Source: Pseudomonas folii (GTDB lineage: Bacteria; Pseudomonadota; Gammaproteobacteria; Pseudomonadales; Pseudomonadaceae). Taken from it: DNA of 64,000 bases. Positions within the stretch are counted from its first letter, which is position 1; each line of letters opens with the position of its first letter. Of this stretch, positions 27,696 through 38,817 are shown piece by piece. The stretch covers positions 1 through 64,000 of the forward strand of contig NZ_JACONW010000009.1 in NCBI RefSeq assembly GCF_014357575.1. Reading direction: 5' to 3'. Position numbers and translations under genes: made by a program. The notes below the pieces were generated by a model. The model was given only the letters and a program-made list of their open reading frames with translations. It did no database searches and was not told the origin of the DNA.

Positions 27696-30530
27696 TTGGA
27701 CAAGATCCTGATTCGTGGGGCTCGAACCCACAACCTGAAGAACATTGACCTGACCCTGCCACGCGACAAGCTGATCGTCATTACCGGGCTTTCCGGTTCT
27801 GGCAAATCATCGCTGGCATTCGACACCCTGTACGCCGAAGGGCAACGGCGCTATGTCGAATCCCTGTCCGCGTATGCCCGGCAATTCCTTTCCATGATGG
27901 AAAAGCCGGACGTCGACACCATCGAAGGTCTGTCGCCGGCAATTTCCATCGAGCAAAAATCGACGTCCCACAACCCACGCTCAACCGTGGGCACCATCAC
28001 CGAGATCTACGACTACCTGCGTCTGCTTTATGCACGCGTTGGGCAGCCTCGTTGCCCGGATCACGACATTCCGCTGGAAGCGCAAACCGTCAGCCAGATG
28101 GTTGACCTGGTGATGGCGCAACCTGAGGGCAGCAAATTGATGCTGCTGGCCCCGGTGATTCGTGAGCGCAAGGGCGAGCACTTGTCAGTGTTCGAAGAGC
28201 TGCGCGCACAAGGCTTCGTCCGCGCTCGGGTAGATGGCCGTTTGTGCGAACTCGATGAGCTGCCAAAGCTGGATAAACAGAAGAAGCATTCCATTGATGT
28301 GGTTGTCGACCGCTTCAAGGTGCGTGCCGATCTGCAACAGCGTTTGGCGGAATCTTTTGAGACCGCACTGAAACTGGCTGACGGTATCGCCTGGGTTGCG
28401 CCAATGGATGACGAGCCCGGCGAAGAGATGATTTTTTCTGCCCGCTTTGCCTGTCCAGTCTGCGGCCACGCCATCAGCGAGCTGGAACCCAAACTGTTTT
28501 CCTTCAACAACCCGGCTGGTGCATGTCCGACGTGCGACGGCCTGGGCGTTAAGCAGTTTTTCGATATCAAGCGTCTGGTAAACGCAGAGCTAACCCTGGC
28601 TGAAGGCGCTATACGCGGCTGGGACAGGCGAAACGTGTATTACTTCCAGATGCTTGGCTCGCTGGCCAAGCACTACGATTTCAGTCTGGAAGTACCGTTC
28701 AAGGAACTGCCAGGTGACATTCAGAAAACCCTGCTTAATGGCAGCGGCTCGCAGAATGTCGACTTTCGCTATTTGAACGATCGCGGTGACATCGTCAAAC
28801 GTGCCCACCCATTCGAAGGCATCGTGCCCAACCTAGAACGTCGCTATCGGGAGACCGAATCAGCGACTGTGCGCGAAGAACTGGCCAAGTTTCTGGGCAC
28901 GCAGCCTTGCCCGGATTGCCGCGGTACACGCCTGCGTCGCGAGGCGCGTCACGTATGGGTTGGCGAAAAGACGCTGCCTGCCGTTACGAACATGCCAATC
29001 GGTGATGCAACCGACTATTTCGGTGAGCTGAAGCTGACAGGACGTCGTGGTGAAATCGCTGACAAGATTCTTAAGGAGATTCGCGAGCGTCTCGAGTTCC
29101 TCGTCAACGTTGGTCTTGATTACCTGACGCTGGATCGCAGCGCTGACACGCTCTCGGGCGGTGAAGCGCAGCGTATCCGGTTAGCCAGCCAGATTGGTGC
29201 GGGGCTCGTCGGTGTGATGTACATCCTCGATGAACCCTCGATTGGCCTGCACCAGCGGGACAATGACCGGTTGTTAGGCACCCTCAAGCACCTGCGTGAC
29301 ATCGGCAACACGGTGATCGTAGTCGAGCACGACGAAGACGCGATTCGCCTCGCAGACTACGTGGTCGATATCGGACCGGGCGCTGGCGTGCACGGCGGGC
29401 ACATCGTTGCCGAGGGGACGCCGGATGAGGTCATGTCGCACCCCGACTCACTCACTGGCAAGTATCTTTCCGGCCGGGTGAAGATCGCAGTGCCGGCCAA
29501 ACGTACGCCGCGTAACAAGAAGCTTTCACTGACCCTCAAGGGTGCCCGCGGCAATAACTTGCGTAACGTCGATCTGGAAATCCCCATTGGCTTGCTGACC
29601 TGCGTGACCGGTGTTTCAGGTTCGGGCAAATCGACGCTGATCAACAACACGCTGTTCCCGCTCAGCGCGACCGCCCTGAACGGCGCGACGACGCTGGAAG
29701 CTGCGACCCACGACAGCATCAAAGGTCTGGAACACCTGGACAAGGTTGTCGACATCGATCAAAGCCCGATTGGCCGTACACCTCGCTCCAACCCGGCAAC
29801 TTACACCGGTCTGTTCACGCCGATCCGCGAGCTGTTCTCCGGGGTGCCTGAATCGCGCTCCCGTGGATACGGTCCAGGGCGCTTCTCTTTCAACGTCAAA
29901 GGCGGTCGCTGCGAGGCATGTCAAGGCGATGGCCTGATCAAGGTTGAGATGCACTTCCTGCCGGATATCTACGTGCCGTGCGATGTGTGCAAGAGCAAGC
30001 GCTACAACCGCGAAACCCTTGAGATCAAATACAAGGGCAAGAGCATCCACGAAGTGCTGGAAATGACCATCGAAGAAGCACGCGAGTTCTTCGACGCGGT
30101 TCCAGCCCTGGCGCGTAAGCTCCAGACTTTGATGGATGTAGGCCTTTCATATATCAAGCTGGGGCAGTCTGCGACTACGTTGTCTGGCGGCGAAGCTCAA
30201 CGGGTGAAGCTGTCCCGCGAGCTGTCCAAGCGCGATACCGGCAAAACGCTGTATATCCTCGATGAGCCGACCACAGGCCTGCACTTCGCAGATATCCAAC
30301 AACTGCTGGACGTCCTGCATCGTCTGCGTGACCACGGTAATACCGTTGTGGTCATTGAGCACAACCTTGACGTGATCAAGACTGCCGACTGGCTTGTGGA
30401 CCTTGGTCCGGAAGGCGGTTCCAAAGGCGGACAGATCATTGCCGTGGGTACGCCGGAGCAAGTGTCTGAAATGGAGCAATCCTACACAGGCCACTACCTC
30501 AAGCCTCTGCTGCTCAGAGACAAAGCCTGA
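27696..30530 (+). CDS. uvrA: Excinuclease ABC subunit UvrA
   Basis: UvrA scans DNA for bulky lesions and loads UvrB in nucleotide excision repair. The 944-residue protein has two ABC ATPase modules: Walker [12 protein letters not shown] near residue 30 and [11 protein letters not shown] near 640, and signatures [12 protein letters not shown] and [12 protein letters not shown]. Zinc-binding cysteine pairs are CPVCGHA...[16 protein letters not shown] and CEACQGDG...CDVCKSKR. I chose a TTG start at 27696, preceded by GAGG five bases upstream and giving [17 protein letters not shown], the conserved N-terminus and usual length. The in-frame ATG at 27588 would add 36 atypical residues. Confidence 0.96.
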   Translation: MDKILIRGARTHNLKNIDLTLPRDKLIVITGLSGSGKSSLAFDTLYAEGQRRYVESLSAYARQFLSMMEKPDVDTIEGLSPAISIEQKSTSHNPRSTVGTITEIYDYLRLLYARVGQPRCPDHDIPLEAQTVSQMVDLVMAQPEGSKLMLLAPVIRERKGEHLSVFEELRAQGFVRARVDGRLCELDELPKLDKQKKHSIDVVVDRFKVRADLQQRLAESFETALKLADGIAWVAPMDDEPGEEMIFSARFACPVCGHAISELEPKLFSFNNPAGACPTCDGLGVKQFFDIKRLVNAELTLAEGAIRGWDRRNVYYFQMLGSLAKHYDFSLEVPFKELPGDIQKTLLNGSGSQNVDFRYLNDRGDIVKRAHPFEGIVPNLERRYRETESATVREELAKFLGTQPCPDCRGTRLRREARHVWVGEKTLPAVTNMPIGDATDYFGELKLTGRRGEIADKILKEIRERLEFLVNVGLDYLTLDRSADTLSGGEAQRIRLASQIGAGLVGVMYILDEPSIGLHQRDNDRLLGTLKHLRDIGNTVIVVEHDEDAIRLADYVVDIGPGAGVHGGHIVAEGTPDEVMSHPDSLTGKYLSGRVKIAVPAKRTPRNKKLSLTLKGARGNNLRNVDLEIPIGLLTCVTGVSGSGKSTLINNTLFPLSATALNGATTLEAATHDSIKGLEHLDKVVDIDQSPIGRTPRSNPATYTGLFTPIRELFSGVPESRSRGYGPGRFSFNVKGGRCEACQGDGLIKVEMHFLPDIYVPCDVCKSKRYNRETLEIKYKGKSIHEVLEMTIEEAREFFDAVPALARKLQTLMDVGLSYIKLGQSATTLSGGEAQRVKLSRELSKRDTGKTLYILDEPTTGLHFADIQQLLDVLHRLRDHGNTVVVIEHNLDVIKTADWLVDLGPEGGSKGGQIIAVGTPEQVSEMEQSYTGHYLKPLLLRDKA

Positions 30531-30551
30531 CATTGTCCAACCGCTAGAGTC

Positions 30552-30587
30552 AAAAAGCCCCTGTCACGTAAAGTGCAGGGGCTTTTT
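30552..30587. terminator. Bidirectional terminator between uvrA and bfr
   Basis: AAAAAGCCCCTG...CAGGGGCTTTTTT, with an inner CAC/GTG pairing and a one-base bulge, forms a stable stem with T tracts on both strands. It serves the convergent uvrA and bacterioferritin genes. Confidence 0.93.
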
Positions 30588-30612
30588 TATGCGGCTTGTA
30601 TTGTCTACAGAA

Positions 30613-31077
30613 TCAGAATTGCGATTGCAGGTAGTTTTCCAGGCCGATGGTCTTGATCAGACCCAGCTGCTTTTCGAGCCAGTAGGTGTGATCTTCTTCG
30701 GTATCGTTCAACTGAACACGGAGGATTTCGCGCGTTACGTAATCCTTGTGCAGCTCGCAGAGCTCAATGCCCTTGCACAGCGCAGCACGGACTTTGTATT
30801 CGAGACGCAAGTCCGCAGCGAACATCTCAGGCACTGTAGTACCAACATCGAGATCGTCCGGGCGCATGCGCGGAGTACCTTCGAGCATCAAGATACGACG
30901 CATCAGGGCATCGGCGTGCTGTGCCTCTTCTTCCATCTCGTGATTGATACGCTCATAGAGCTTGGTGAAGCCCCAGTCTTCGTACATACGCGAATGAACG
31001 AAATATTGGTCACGCGCTGCCAATTCGCCCACCAGCAGCGTATTGAGATAATCGATTACTTCCGGGTGGCCTAGCAT
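30613..31077 (-). CDS. bfr: Bacterioferritin-like ferritin lacking the heme methionine
   Basis: A 154-residue four-helix iron-storage protein that would assemble into a 24-mer. In the register of E. coli Bfr, the di-iron ferroxidase ligands are present (Glu18, Glu51, His54, Glu93, Glu127, His130). Position 52, the methionine that binds inter-subunit heme in true bacterioferritins, is alanine (EEEAQHAD). It therefore resembles P. aeruginosa FtnA (PA4235, earlier named BfrA), which as I recall sits in the same place next to katA and works without heme. A partner heme-binding BfrB is expected elsewhere. Role: iron storage and detoxification alongside the adjacent catalase. Confidence 0.9.
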   Translation of the reverse strand: MLGHPEVIDYLNTLLVGELAARDQYFVHSRMYEDWGFTKLYERINHEMEEEAQHADALMRRILMLEGTPRMRPDDLDVGTTVPEMFAADLRLEYKVRAALCKGIELCELHKDYVTREILRVQLNDTEEDHTYWLEKQLGLIKTIGLENYLQSQF

Positions 31078-31188
31078 CGCCCACGTCTCCTGCCTGAAAG
31101 TGCATAGTCTGAACCAACCGCTCGCTCAGGTCACTGTCCCAAGTGATAAAAATCGACAAAAAGCAGTGAAAAATCGGTGATCAGATAC

Positions 31189-31213
31189 GAAAAACCGCCC
31201 AAATGAGGGCGGT
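31189..31213 (-). terminator. katA terminator
   Basis: On the minus strand, ACCGCCC-TCATTT-GGGCGGT followed by TTTTCG forms a seven-pair stem with a T run, 18 bases after the katA stop. It separates katA from bfr. Confidence 0.85.
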
Positions 31214-31231
31214 TCCGGTTATCACTTAGAC

Positions 31232-32680
31232 TTACATAAGCGATACGCCCAATGCTTTCGCAATGCCCTCGCCGTAAGCGGCATCAGCCTTATAGAAATG
31301 CTGCAACTGGCGCTGCACTACATCGTTGGAAACATCCGCCATCGTGCCTGCAATATTGTTAATCAGCAGCGCCTTCTGATCGGCACTCATCAGGTTGAAC
31401 AACTTGCCCGCCTGACTGTAATAATCGCCATCTTCACGATGATCATAACGGTCAGCTGCGCCGCTCAGGGCCAGAGATGGCTCAGCATAGTGCGGAGCCT
31501 GCTTCGGTGCGTCTGAGTAGCTGTTAGGCTCGTAGTTAGGCCCTGAGCCACCGTTGGTGCCGAAAGCCATCGCACCATCACGCTGGTAGCTGTGAACCGG
31601 ATTTCTGGGCGCGTTGATTGGCAAGTGCTGGTGATTGGTACCTACTCGGTAGCGATGCGCATCAGCGTACGCGAAAACGCGACCCTGCAGCATGCGATCC
31701 GGAGACAGGCCTACACCAGGGACCATGTTGCTCGGCCCGAAAGCCGCCTGTTCAACTTCGGCAAAATAGTTGAGCGGATTGCGATTGAGCTCAATCTCTC
31801 CGACCTCGATCAACGGATACTCTTTCTGCGACCACGTTTTGGTCACGTCGAAAGGGTTTTCGTGATGAGCTGCAGCCTGAGCTTCGGTCATCAACTGAAT
31901 GCAAACGGTCCACTTCGGGAAATCGCCTTTTTCAATGGCGGTGAACAAGTCGCGCTGAGCGTAATCCGGATCGGTTCCGGCGATACGTGCAGCATCCGCA
32001 GGGGTCAGGTTCTTAATGCCTTGCTGGGTCTTGTAGTGCCATTTGACCCAGTGACGCTCACCAGCAGCGCTGATCAGGCTGTAGGTGTGGCTACCGAAGC
32101 CGTGCATGTGACGATAACCATCCGGAATACCGCGATCCGAAAACAGGATCGTGACCTGGTGCAACGCCTCTGGCGAATGAGACCAGAAGTCCCACATCAT
32201 CTGGGCATTTTTCAGGTTGGTCTGCGGCTGGCGTTTCTGAGTGTGAATGAAGTCCGGGAATTTCAGTGGGTCACGGATGAAAAACACCGGCGTGTTATTA
32301 CCCACGATGTCCCAGTTGCCTTCTTCTGTGTAGAACTTAAGCGCGAAACCGCGTGGATCGCGCTCAGTGTCAGCCGAACCACGTTCGCCACCGACAGTGG
32401 AGAAGCGCAGGAAAATTGGAGTTTGCTTACCCACTGTATTGAACAGGTTAGCGCTGGTGTATTGAGTGATGTCGCGGCTGACAGTGAAAGTACCGTGAGC
32501 GCCCGAACCTTTCGCATGTACTCGACGCTCAGGGATGTTTTCACGGTTGAAATGGGCAAGCTTCTCGATCAGATGAAAATCATCAAGCAGCAACGGTCCA
32601 CGAGGACCTGCAGAGCGGGAATTCTGGTTATCAGCTACAGGTGCGCCGCTGGCGGTGGTGAGAGTCTTGGGCTGGCTCAT
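31232..32680 (-). CDS. katA: Monofunctional heme catalase KatA
   Basis: A 482-residue small-subunit (clade 3) catalase degrading hydrogen peroxide. The active-site histidine is His55 in [14 protein letters not shown], the distal asparagine is about Asn128 in VGNNTPVFF, and the proximal heme tyrosine lies in [14 protein letters not shown]. The NADPH-binding region and the C-terminal helices are complete, and there is no signal peptide. I chose the ATG at 32680, preceded by AGAGGAAA, rather than two codons further upstream. In P. aeruginosa the equivalent gene is the main catalase and also lies beside the ferritin gene, linking iron storage and peroxide defence. Its promoter region (32681-32813) is AT-rich but I could not define a clear OxyR site. 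Confidence 0.95.
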   Translation of the reverse strand: MSQPKTLTTASGAPVADNQNSRSAGPRGPLLLDDFHLIEKLAHFNRENIPERRVHAKGSGAHGTFTVSRDITQYTSANLFNTVGKQTPIFLRFSTVGGERGSADTERDPRGFALKFYTEEGNWDIVGNNTPVFFIRDPLKFPDFIHTQKRQPQTNLKNAQMMWDFWSHSPEALHQVTILFSDRGIPDGYRHMHGFGSHTYSLISAAGERHWVKWHYKTQQGIKNLTPADAARIAGTDPDYAQRDLFTAIEKGDFPKWTVCIQLMTEAQAAAHHENPFDVTKTWSQKEYPLIEVGEIELNRNPLNYFAEVEQAAFGPSNMVPGVGLSPDRMLQGRVFAYADAHRYRVGTNHQHLPINAPRNPVHSYQRDGAMAFGTNGGSGPNYEPNSYSDAPKQAPHYAEPSLALSGAADRYDHREDGDYYSQAGKLFNLMSADQKALLINNIAGTMADVSNDVVQRQLQHFYKADAAYGEGIAKALGVSLM

Positions 32681-32813
32681 TAACAATTTCCTCTGGCATA
32701 AACGACCGGCTAATCGGCATGGCAGGGATTATTGTCCAATCCTGTAACACAACAAAGCTTATTAAATCTTTGCCGCCAATAGCGAAAGCTAATAAGAGGT
32801 TATCCATTCCTGA

Positions 32814-32850
32814 AAACAAAAAACCGGGCACTAGGCCCGGTTTTTTGTTT
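32814..32850. terminator. Terminator of the alpha operon after rplQ
   Basis: A perfect 16-pair stem AAACAAAAAACCGGGC / GCCCGGTTTTTTGTTT with loop ACTAG begins 13 bases after the rplQ stop. T-rich arms on both strands make it bidirectional. Confidence 0.95.
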
Positions 32851-32862
32851 CAGACTGACGTC

Positions 32863-33249
32863 TTACTCAGCGGATACAGCTTCGCCGCCAGCAGGACGAT
32901 CAACCAGCTCGACATACGCCATTGGCGCGTTGTCGCCAGTGCGGAAACCGCACTTCAGGATGCGCAGATAGCCACCCTCGCGGGTTGCATAACGCTTGCC
33001 CAGATCGTTGAACAGCTTACCAACGATTGCTTTCGAACGAGTACGGTCGAAAGCCAGACGGCGGTTAGCCAGACTGTCTGTTTTAGCCAAAGTGATCAGC
33101 GGCTCAGCAACGCGACGCAGTTCTTTAGCTTTCGGCAATGTAGTTTTGATCAGCTCGTGCTCGAACAGCGACACCGCCATGTTTTGGAACATGGCCTTAC
33201 GGTGGGAGCTAGTCCGGCTCAGGTGACGACCACTTTTACGATGACGCAT
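32863..33249 (-). CDS. rplQ: 50S ribosomal protein L17
   Basis: bL17, 128 residues, lies near the peptide exit tunnel of the large subunit. It opens with the invariant [24 protein letters not shown] and contains [20 protein letters not shown] and [22 protein letters not shown]; the tail is short and acidic. It is the last gene of the alpha operon, 42 bases after rpoA, and is followed by a strong terminator. Confidence 0.98.
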   Translation of the reverse strand: MRHRKSGRHLSRTSSHRKAMFQNMAVSLFEHELIKTTLPKAKELRRVAEPLITLAKTDSLANRRLAFDRTRSKAIVGKLFNDLGKRYATREGGYLRILKCGFRTGDNAPMAYVELVDRPAGGEAVSAE

Positions 33250-33291
33250 GGTTCATTCCTTACCAAACACAACGTTCGGTGATTACGACGA

Positions 33292-34293
33292 TCAGGCAGT
33301 CGCCTTGTCGTCCTTCTTAAGACTTGCCGGCGGCCAGTTGTCGAGGCGCATGCCGAGGGACAGACCACGGGAGGCCAGGACGTCTTTGATCTCAGTCAAG
33401 GACTTCTTGCCAAGGTTTGGAGTCTTCAACAATTCCACTTCGGTGCGCTGAATCAGGTCGCCGATGTAGTAAATGTTCTCCGCCTTGAGGCAGTTGGCCG
33501 AACGTACAGTCAGTTCCAAATCGTCAACCGGACGGAGCAGGATCGGATCGATCTCGTCTTCCTGTTCGATTACCACTGGCTCACTGTCACCTTTGAGGTC
33601 GACGAACGCAGCCAACTGCTGTTGCAGAATGGTTGCAGCGCGGCGGATAGCCTCTTCAGGATCCAGAGTACCGTTGGTTTCCAGATCAATAACCAGCTTG
33701 TCCAGGTTAGTACGCTGCTCGACACGGGCGTTTTCCACCACGTATGCGATACGGCGAACCGGGCTGAACGAAGAGTCAAGCTGCAAGCGACCAATGCTGC
33801 GGCTTTCATCTTCATCGCTCTGACGCGAGTCTGCCGGTTCATAACCACGACCACGAGCTACGGTGAGCTTCATGTTCAAGGCGCCGTTAGACGCCAGGTT
33901 AGCGATTACGTGATCGGGGTTAACGATCTCGACATCATGATCCAGCTGAATATCGGCAGCGGTAACCACCCCCGAACCCTTCTTCGACAAGGTCAGCGTA
34001 ACTTCGTCTCGACCGTGCAGCTTGATAGCCAGACCTTTAAGGTTCAACAGGATTTCAATGACATCTTCCTGTACACCTTCGATGGCGCTGTACTCATGGA
34101 GTACACCGTCAATCTCGGCCTCGACTACTGCACAGCCGGGCATGGAGGACAACAGGATGCGGCGCAGCGCGTTGCCCAGGGTATGGCCAAAACCACGCTC
34201 GAGAGGCTCGAGAGTAATCTTGGCGCGGGTTGGACTGACAACCTGCACATCAATGTGGCGGGGTGTCAGGAACTCATTTACCGAAATCTGCAT
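33292..34293 (-). CDS. rpoA: RNA polymerase alpha subunit
   Basis: A 333-residue subunit that dimerises to start polymerase assembly. The N-terminal domain (about 1-230) has the conserved [20 protein letters not shown] dimer segment and [23 protein letters not shown] linker leads to the C-terminal domain (about 250-325; [51 protein letters not shown]), which binds UP-element DNA and activators. It lies 22 bases downstream of rpsD in the alpha operon. Confidence 0.98.
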   Translation of the reverse strand: MQISVNEFLTPRHIDVQVVSPTRAKITLEPLERGFGHTLGNALRRILLSSMPGCAVVEAEIDGVLHEYSAIEGVQEDVIEILLNLKGLAIKLHGRDEVTLTLSKKGSGVVTAADIQLDHDVEIVNPDHVIANLASNGALNMKLTVARGRGYEPADSRQSDEDESRSIGRLQLDSSFSPVRRIAYVVENARVEQRTNLDKLVIDLETNGTLDPEEAIRRAATILQQQLAAFVDLKGDSEPVVIEQEDEIDPILLRPVDDLELTVRSANCLKAENIYYIGDLIQRTEVELLKTPNLGKKSLTEIKDVLASRGLSLGMRLDNWPPASLKKDDKATA

Positions 34294-34315
34294 GGATGCA
34301 CCTATTTTCTAGCCC

Positions 34316-34936
34316 TTACTTGGAGTAGAGCTCGACAATCAGGCTTTCGTTGATGTCGGCGGACAGATCACTGCGAGCTGGAACGTTCTTGAAAACGCCC
34401 GATTTCTTCTCAGTGTCTACTTCTACCCATTCTACGCGGCCACGTTGGGCACACAGATCGAGAGCCTGGACGATGCGCAGTTGGTTTTTGGCTTTCTCGC
34501 GGATAGCTACCACGTCACCGGCACGAACCTGATACGACGGAACGTTAACGGTTTTGCCGTTCACGCTGATCGACTTGTGCGAAACCAATTGACGGGATTC
34601 AGCACGAGTCGAGCCGAAGCCCATACGGTATACAACGTTATCCAGACGGCATTCGAGCAGTTGCAGCAGGTTCTCACCAGTAGCGCCTTTCTTGCCGGCA
34701 GCTTCTTTGTAGTAACCGCTGAATTGACGCTCGAGTACGCCATAGATACGACGAACTTTTTGTTTCTCACGCAGCTGGGTGCCGTAGTCGGACTGACGGC
34801 CACGGCGCTGGCCGTGGATACCTGGAGCTGCTTCGATGTTGCACTTGGATTCGATCGCGCGAACGCCGCTCTTCAGAAAGAGATCGGTGCCTTCACGACG
34901 AGCAAGCTTGCATTTTGGACCAATGTAACGAGCCAT
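34316..34936 (-). CDS. rpsD: 30S ribosomal protein S4
   Basis: uS4, 206 residues, is a primary 16S rRNA binder. It starts [24 protein letters not shown] and carries an S4 RNA-binding domain (about 95-160, [48 protein letters not shown]). In E. coli, S4 represses its own alpha operon by binding the rpsM leader pseudoknot; whether the leader here does the same is not evident from the sequence. Confidence 0.98.
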   Translation of the reverse strand: MARYIGPKCKLARREGTDLFLKSGVRAIESKCNIEAAPGIHGQRRGRQSDYGTQLREKQKVRRIYGVLERQFSGYYKEAAGKKGATGENLLQLLECRLDNVVYRMGFGSTRAESRQLVSHKSISVNGKTVNVPSYQVRAGDVVAIREKAKNQLRIVQALDLCAQRGRVEWVEVDTEKKSGVFKNVPARSDLSADINESLIVELYSK

Positions 34937-34954
34937 TTTCTACAGTCTCCTGGA

Positions 34955-35344
34955 TTACACGCGGCGCTTCTTCGGCGGACGGCACCCGTTGTGCGGGATT
35001 GGCGTCACGTCGGTGATGCTGGCGATCTTATAGCCACAGCCGTTCAATGCACGGACAGCAGACTCACGACCTGGACCTGGACCTTTGACGTTAACGTCGA
35101 GGTTCTTCAGACCATATTCCAGCGCAGCTTGACCAGCACGTTCAGCAGCTACTTGAGCAGCGAACGGCGTGGACTTGCGAGAACCGCGGAAACCCGAACC
35201 GCCGGAGGTAGCCCAGGACAGCGCGTTACCTTGACGATCGGTGATGGTGACGATTGTGTTGTTAAAAGAAGCGTGGATGTGGGCGATGCCATCAACCACC
35301 GTCTTTTTAACTTTTTTACGAGGACGAGCAGCAGGTTTTGCCAT
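34955..35344 (-). CDS. rpsK: 30S ribosomal protein S11
   Basis: uS11, 129 residues, lies on the platform of the small subunit. Conserved parts are [46 protein letters not shown] and the C-terminal [17 protein letters not shown]. The N-terminal 15 residues are basic. It sits in the alpha operon, 30 bases after rpsM and 18 before rpsD. Confidence 0.98.
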   Translation of the reverse strand: MAKPAARPRKKVKKTVVDGIAHIHASFNNTIVTITDRQGNALSWATSGGSGFRGSRKSTPFAAQVAAERAGQAALEYGLKNLDVNVKGPGPGRESAVRALNGCGYKIASITDVTPIPHNGCRPPKKRRV

Positions 35345-35374
35345 GACTAAATTCCTGTCGTTGCGCTAATGCGA

Positions 35375-35731
35375 TTACTTGCGGATCGGCTTACGCGGAC
35401 CTTTGCGAGTACGCGCGTTAGTCTTGGTACGCTGACCGCGTACTGGAAGACCACGACGATGGCGCAGACCGCGGTAGCAGCCCAAGTCCATCAAGCGCTT
35501 GATTTTCATGTTGATTTCGCGACGCAGGTCACCTTCAGTGGTGAACTTCGCCACTTCGCCACGCAGTAGTTCAATCTGCTCGTCGCTCAGATCTTTGATC
35601 TTTGCCGCTGGGTTAACCCCAGTGGTTGCACAGATTTTATGTGCAGTGGTGCGACCAACACCATAGATGTAGGTCAGCGAGATAACAGTATGCTTGTTAT
35701 CTGGAATGTTAACGCCTGCAATACGGGCCAT
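35375..35731 (-). CDS. rpsM: 30S ribosomal protein S13
   Basis: uS13, 118 residues, forms inter-subunit bridges in the head of the small subunit. It begins [30 protein letters not shown], has the helix-two-turn-helix region, and ends with the basic tail [21 protein letters not shown]. It is the first gene of the alpha operon. A 130-base gap with a stable hairpin separates it from rpmJ upstream, a likely place for operon regulation. Confidence 0.98.
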   Translation of the reverse strand: MARIAGVNIPDNKHTVISLTYIYGVGRTTAHKICATTGVNPAAKIKDLSDEQIELLRGEVAKFTTEGDLRREINMKIKRLMDLGCYRGLRHRRGLPVRGQRTKTNARTRKGPRKPIRK

Positions 35732-35819
35732 TCAGTGGGACTCCAATTGACAGCTACCTACGCCCCGGAAGCCAAGAAATAGGGCGCGAGATAATATCGC
35801 TGTAATAACAAATAATCAA

Positions 35820-35843
35820 CCCAGCAGCGCACTAGCTGCTGGG
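35820..35843 (-). promoter_or_regulatory. Hairpin between rpmJ and rpsM
   Basis: CCCAGCAGC-GCACTA-GCTGCTGGG is a perfect nine-pair stem in the 130-base gap at the spc/alpha operon boundary. No T run follows on the minus strand, so it is not a standard terminator. A processing site, an mRNA stabiliser or part of an S4-responsive leader are possible. Confidence 0.5.
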
Positions 35844-35861
35844 CTTAAGCACAGATCACAC

Positions 35862-35978
35862 TCAGCCTTGGCGCTGTTTGTGACGTGGTTCCGCGCTGCA
35901 AATTACTCGAACAACACCTTCGCGGCGAATAATCTTGCAGTTGCGGCACAGCTTTTTCACCGATGCACGAACTTTCAT
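35862..35978 (-). CDS. rpmJ: 50S ribosomal protein L36
   Basis: bL36, 38 residues, is the smallest ribosomal protein of the large subunit. I translated [20 protein letters not shown]...[11 protein letters not shown] from the minus strand. It keeps all zinc ligands (Cys11, Cys14, Cys27, His32), so it is the zinc-containing C+ form. A zinc-free paralogue, if present, would be elsewhere. It lies 28 bases after secY and closes the spc operon. Confidence 0.97.
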
Positions 35979-36006
35979 TACCAGCTCCTCGAACCTTATG
36001 GGTACA

Positions 36007-37335
36007 TCAGCGCAACATGCCGCTGCCGTAGCCCTTCAGGTTGGCTTTCTTCATCAGGGATTCGTACTGGTGCGAAACGAGGTGCGATTGTACTTGGGAC
36101 ATGAAGTCCATCACAACCACTACCACGATCAGCAACGAGGTCCCGCCAAGGTAGAACGGTACGTTTGCTGCAACCACCAGGAACTGGGGCAACAAGCAGA
36201 CGGCCGTCATATATAGAGCACCGAACATGGTCAAGCGGGTCAGAACGCCATCAATATAGCGCGCAGACTGCTCACCTGGACGGATACCCGGAATAAAGGC
36301 ACCGGACTTCTTCAGGTTTTCCGCTACGTCTTTCGGATTGAACATCAACGCCGTATAGAAGAAGCAGAAGAAAATAATCCCCGCACTAAACAGCAGAATA
36401 TTCAACGGCTGACCAGGAGCGATCGACTGCGAGATGTCCTGCAACCAGCCCATACCTTCAGACTGACCAAACCAGGCACCCAACGACGCCGGAAACAGCA
36501 AAATGCTGCTCGCGAAAATAGCTGGAATAACGCCAGCCATGTTCACTTTCAGCGGCAAGTGGCTAGTCTGCGCAGCAAAAACCTTACGGCCCTGCTGACG
36601 CTTGGCGTAGTGAACAGCAATACGACGCTGACCACGCTCAATGAACACCACGAAACCGATAATCGCTACTGCCAGCAAACCGATAGCAACCAGGGCGAAG
36701 ATATTGATGTCACCCATGCGTGCAGACTCGAAAGACTGCCCAATCGCTCTCGGAAGACCGGCGACGATACCTGCGAAGATCAACATCGAGATACCGTTAC
36801 CAACACCGCGCTCGGTAATCTGCTCGCCTAGCCACATCATGAACATCGCACCAGCCACAAAGGTGGTGACAGCAACGAAGTGGAAGCCTATGTCTGCAGA
36901 GAACGCGACGCCCTGACCTGCCAGGCCAACGGACATGCCGATAGCTTGAACCAAGGCCAGGACAACGGTGCCGTAGCGGGTGTACTGGCTGATCTTGCGA
37001 CGGCCAGCTTCCCCTTCCTTCTTCAACTGCTCCAGCTGTGGGCTGACGGCGGTCATCAATTGCATGATGATCGATGCCGAAATGTACGGCATGATCCCCA
37101 GTGCAAAAATACTCATCCGCTCCAGCGCACCGCCGGAAAACATGTTGAACAAGCTAAGAATGGTCCCCTCATTCTGTCGAAACAGGTCTGCGAGTCGCTC
37201 CGGGTTAATACCTGGAACCGGGATGTGTGCGCCTATTCGGTAGACGATAATCGCCAGGAATAGAAAACGCAGACGAGCCCAGAGTTCAGACATACCGCCT
37301 TTGCCGAGCGCAGAGAGAGCACCTTGCTTAGCCAT
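36007..37335 (-). CDS. secY: Preprotein translocase subunit SecY
   Basis: The 442-residue, ten-helix channel of the Sec translocon. The plug region and lateral gate helices are recognisable: [57 protein letters not shown], and the cytoplasmic loop [33 protein letters not shown]. The C-terminal loop is [17 protein letters not shown]. Its start abuts the rplO stop with no gap, so it is translationally coupled. It works with SecE, encoded at 62718-63086. Confidence 0.98.
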
Positions 37336-37770
37336 TTATTCCTCGAACTTGCCGCCAGCTGCTTCGATAGCCGCACGCGCACCTTTGGTGGCTGCGATAC
37401 CTTTGATGGTGACAGCGCGATTAACTTCGCCGGACAGCATGATTTTCACACGCTGTACGTTTTGGTTGATCACGTTGGCATCCTTCAGGGACTGCACAGT
37501 TACAACGTCGCCTTCCACTTTAGCCAGCTCGGACAAACGCACTTCTGCGCGATCCATGGCCTTCAGGGAAACGAAGCCGAATTTTGGCAGGCGACGATGC
37601 AGCGGCTGTTGACCGCCTTCAAAGCCCGGAGCAATAGTGCCACCGGAGCGGGAGGTTTGACCTTTGTGGCCACGGCCACCAGTCTTACCCAAACCGCTAC
37701 CGATACCACGGCCCGGACGATGCTTTTCGCGACGGGAACCCGGCGCTGGACTCAGATCATTGAGTTTCAT
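37336..37770 (-). CDS. rplO: 50S ribosomal protein L15
   Basis: uL15, 144 residues. The glycine-rich N-terminus [44 protein letters not shown] threads into 23S rRNA. The globular C-terminal half contains LPKFGFVS and the ending [15 protein letters not shown]. It lies in the spc operon, three bases after rpmD and directly against secY. Confidence 0.98.
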   Translation of the reverse strand: MKLNDLSPAPGSRREKHRPGRGIGSGLGKTGGRGHKGQTSRSGGTIAPGFEGGQQPLHRRLPKFGFVSLKAMDRAEVRLSELAKVEGDVVTVQSLKDANVINQNVQRVKIMLSGEVNRAVTIKGIAATKGARAAIEAAGGKFEE

Positions 37771-37773
37771 CGA

Positions 37774-37950
37774 TTAACCCTCGACTCGCAGCATGTAGTA
37801 AGCCTTGTTGATCATCCCGCGATTCTCAGGAGTATCCAGTACTTCTACAGTGTGACCGATGCGACGCAGACCCAGACCTTTAACACACAGTTTGTGGTTA
37901 GGAATGCGACCGGTCATGCTTTTGATCAGCGTTACTTTAACGGTAGCCAT
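37774..37950 (-). CDS. rpmD: 50S ribosomal protein L30
   Basis: uL30, 58 residues, translated by eye as [20 protein letters not shown]...LRVEG. It contains the conserved [14 protein letters not shown] segment. It is too short for most ORF filters but has clean start and stop codons. It lies two bases after rpsE and three before rplO in the spc operon. Confidence 0.97.
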   Translation of the reverse strand: MATVKVTLIKSMTGRIPNHKLCVKGLGLRRIGHTVEVLDTPENRGMINKAYYMLRVEG

Positions 37951-37952
37951 GA

Positions 37953-38453
37953 TCAGAAGATCTCCTTGACACTTTTGCCGCGCTTGGCAGCAATAGACTC
38001 AGGAGATTGCATAGCCTTCAAACCCTTGAAAGTGGCGTGAACCACGTTTACAGGGTTAGTCGAGCCATAGCACTTGGCCAATACGTTCTGAACACCAGCA
38101 ACTTCCAACACTGCGCGCATAGCGCCGCCAGCGATGATACCGGTACCTTCAGAGGCAGGCTGCATGTACACCTTCGAAGCGCCATGGGCGGACTTCATTG
38201 CGTACTGCAGAGTAGTGCCATTCAGATCAACCTGGATCATGTTGCGGCGAGCAGCTTCCATCGCCTTCTGGATCGCAGCAGGCACTTCACGTGACTTGCC
38301 ACGGCCAAAACCAACACGCCCTTTACCATCACCAACCACGGTCAACGCGGTGAAAGTGAAGATACGGCCGCCTTTTACAGTCTTTGCAACGCGGTTAACT
38401 TGAACCAGCTTCTCAATGTAGCCTTCGTCGCGTTTTTGGTCGTTATTTGACAT
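37953..38453 (-). CDS. rpsE: 30S ribosomal protein S5
   Basis: uS5, 166 residues, acts in decoding accuracy together with S4 and S12. The N-terminal double-stranded-RNA-like domain has [47 protein letters not shown]. The C-terminal domain has [40 protein letters not shown]. Its start follows the rplR stop by three bases. Confidence 0.98.
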   Translation of the reverse strand: MSNNDQKRDEGYIEKLVQVNRVAKTVKGGRIFTFTALTVVGDGKGRVGFGRGKSREVPAAIQKAMEAARRNMIQVDLNGTTLQYAMKSAHGASKVYMQPASEGTGIIAGGAMRAVLEVAGVQNVLAKCYGSTNPVNVVHATFKGLKAMQSPESIAAKRGKSVKEIF

Positions 38454-38456
38454 AAC

Positions 38457-38807
38457 TTAGAACTCCAGCCCGCCTTCACGAGCAGCATCAGCCAGCGCCT
38501 TGACGCGGCCGTGGTACTTGAAGCCAGAACGGTCGAAAGCCACTTGTGATACACCGGCGGCTTTCGCACGCTCAGCAACCAGCTGGCCAACCTTAGTGGC
38601 CGCGTCGATGTTGCCAGTGGCACCATCACGCAGTTCTTTGTCCAAAGTCGAGGCGCTCGCCAGGACTTTGCTGCCGTCGGCCGAAATGACCTGGGCATAA
38701 ATGTGCTGCGAAGAGCGGTGCACGCAGAGACGCACGACTTCTAGCTCGTGCATTTTCAGGCGTGCTTTGCGAGCGCGACGCAGTCGGGTAACTTTTTTGA
38801 CGGTCAT
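38457..38807 (-). CDS. rplR: 50S ribosomal protein L18
   Basis: uL18, 116 residues, binds 5S rRNA in the central protuberance. Recognisable parts are [48 protein letters not shown] and the C-terminal [27 protein letters not shown]. It lies in the spc operon, ten bases after rplF. Confidence 0.98.
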   Translation of the reverse strand: MTVKKVTRLRRARKARLKMHELEVVRLCVHRSSQHIYAQVISADGSKVLASASTLDKELRDGATGNIDAATKVGQLVAERAKAAGVSQVAFDRSGFKYHGRVKALADAAREGGLEF

Positions 38808-38817
38808 TTGCTATGCC

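Noticed and set aside
32681-32813. OxyR-type tetranucleotide repeats upstream of katA
   Set aside because: Only GATA, ATTA and CTAT at 11-base spacing are present; this is too weak a match to the ATAG-N7-CTAT pattern to call.
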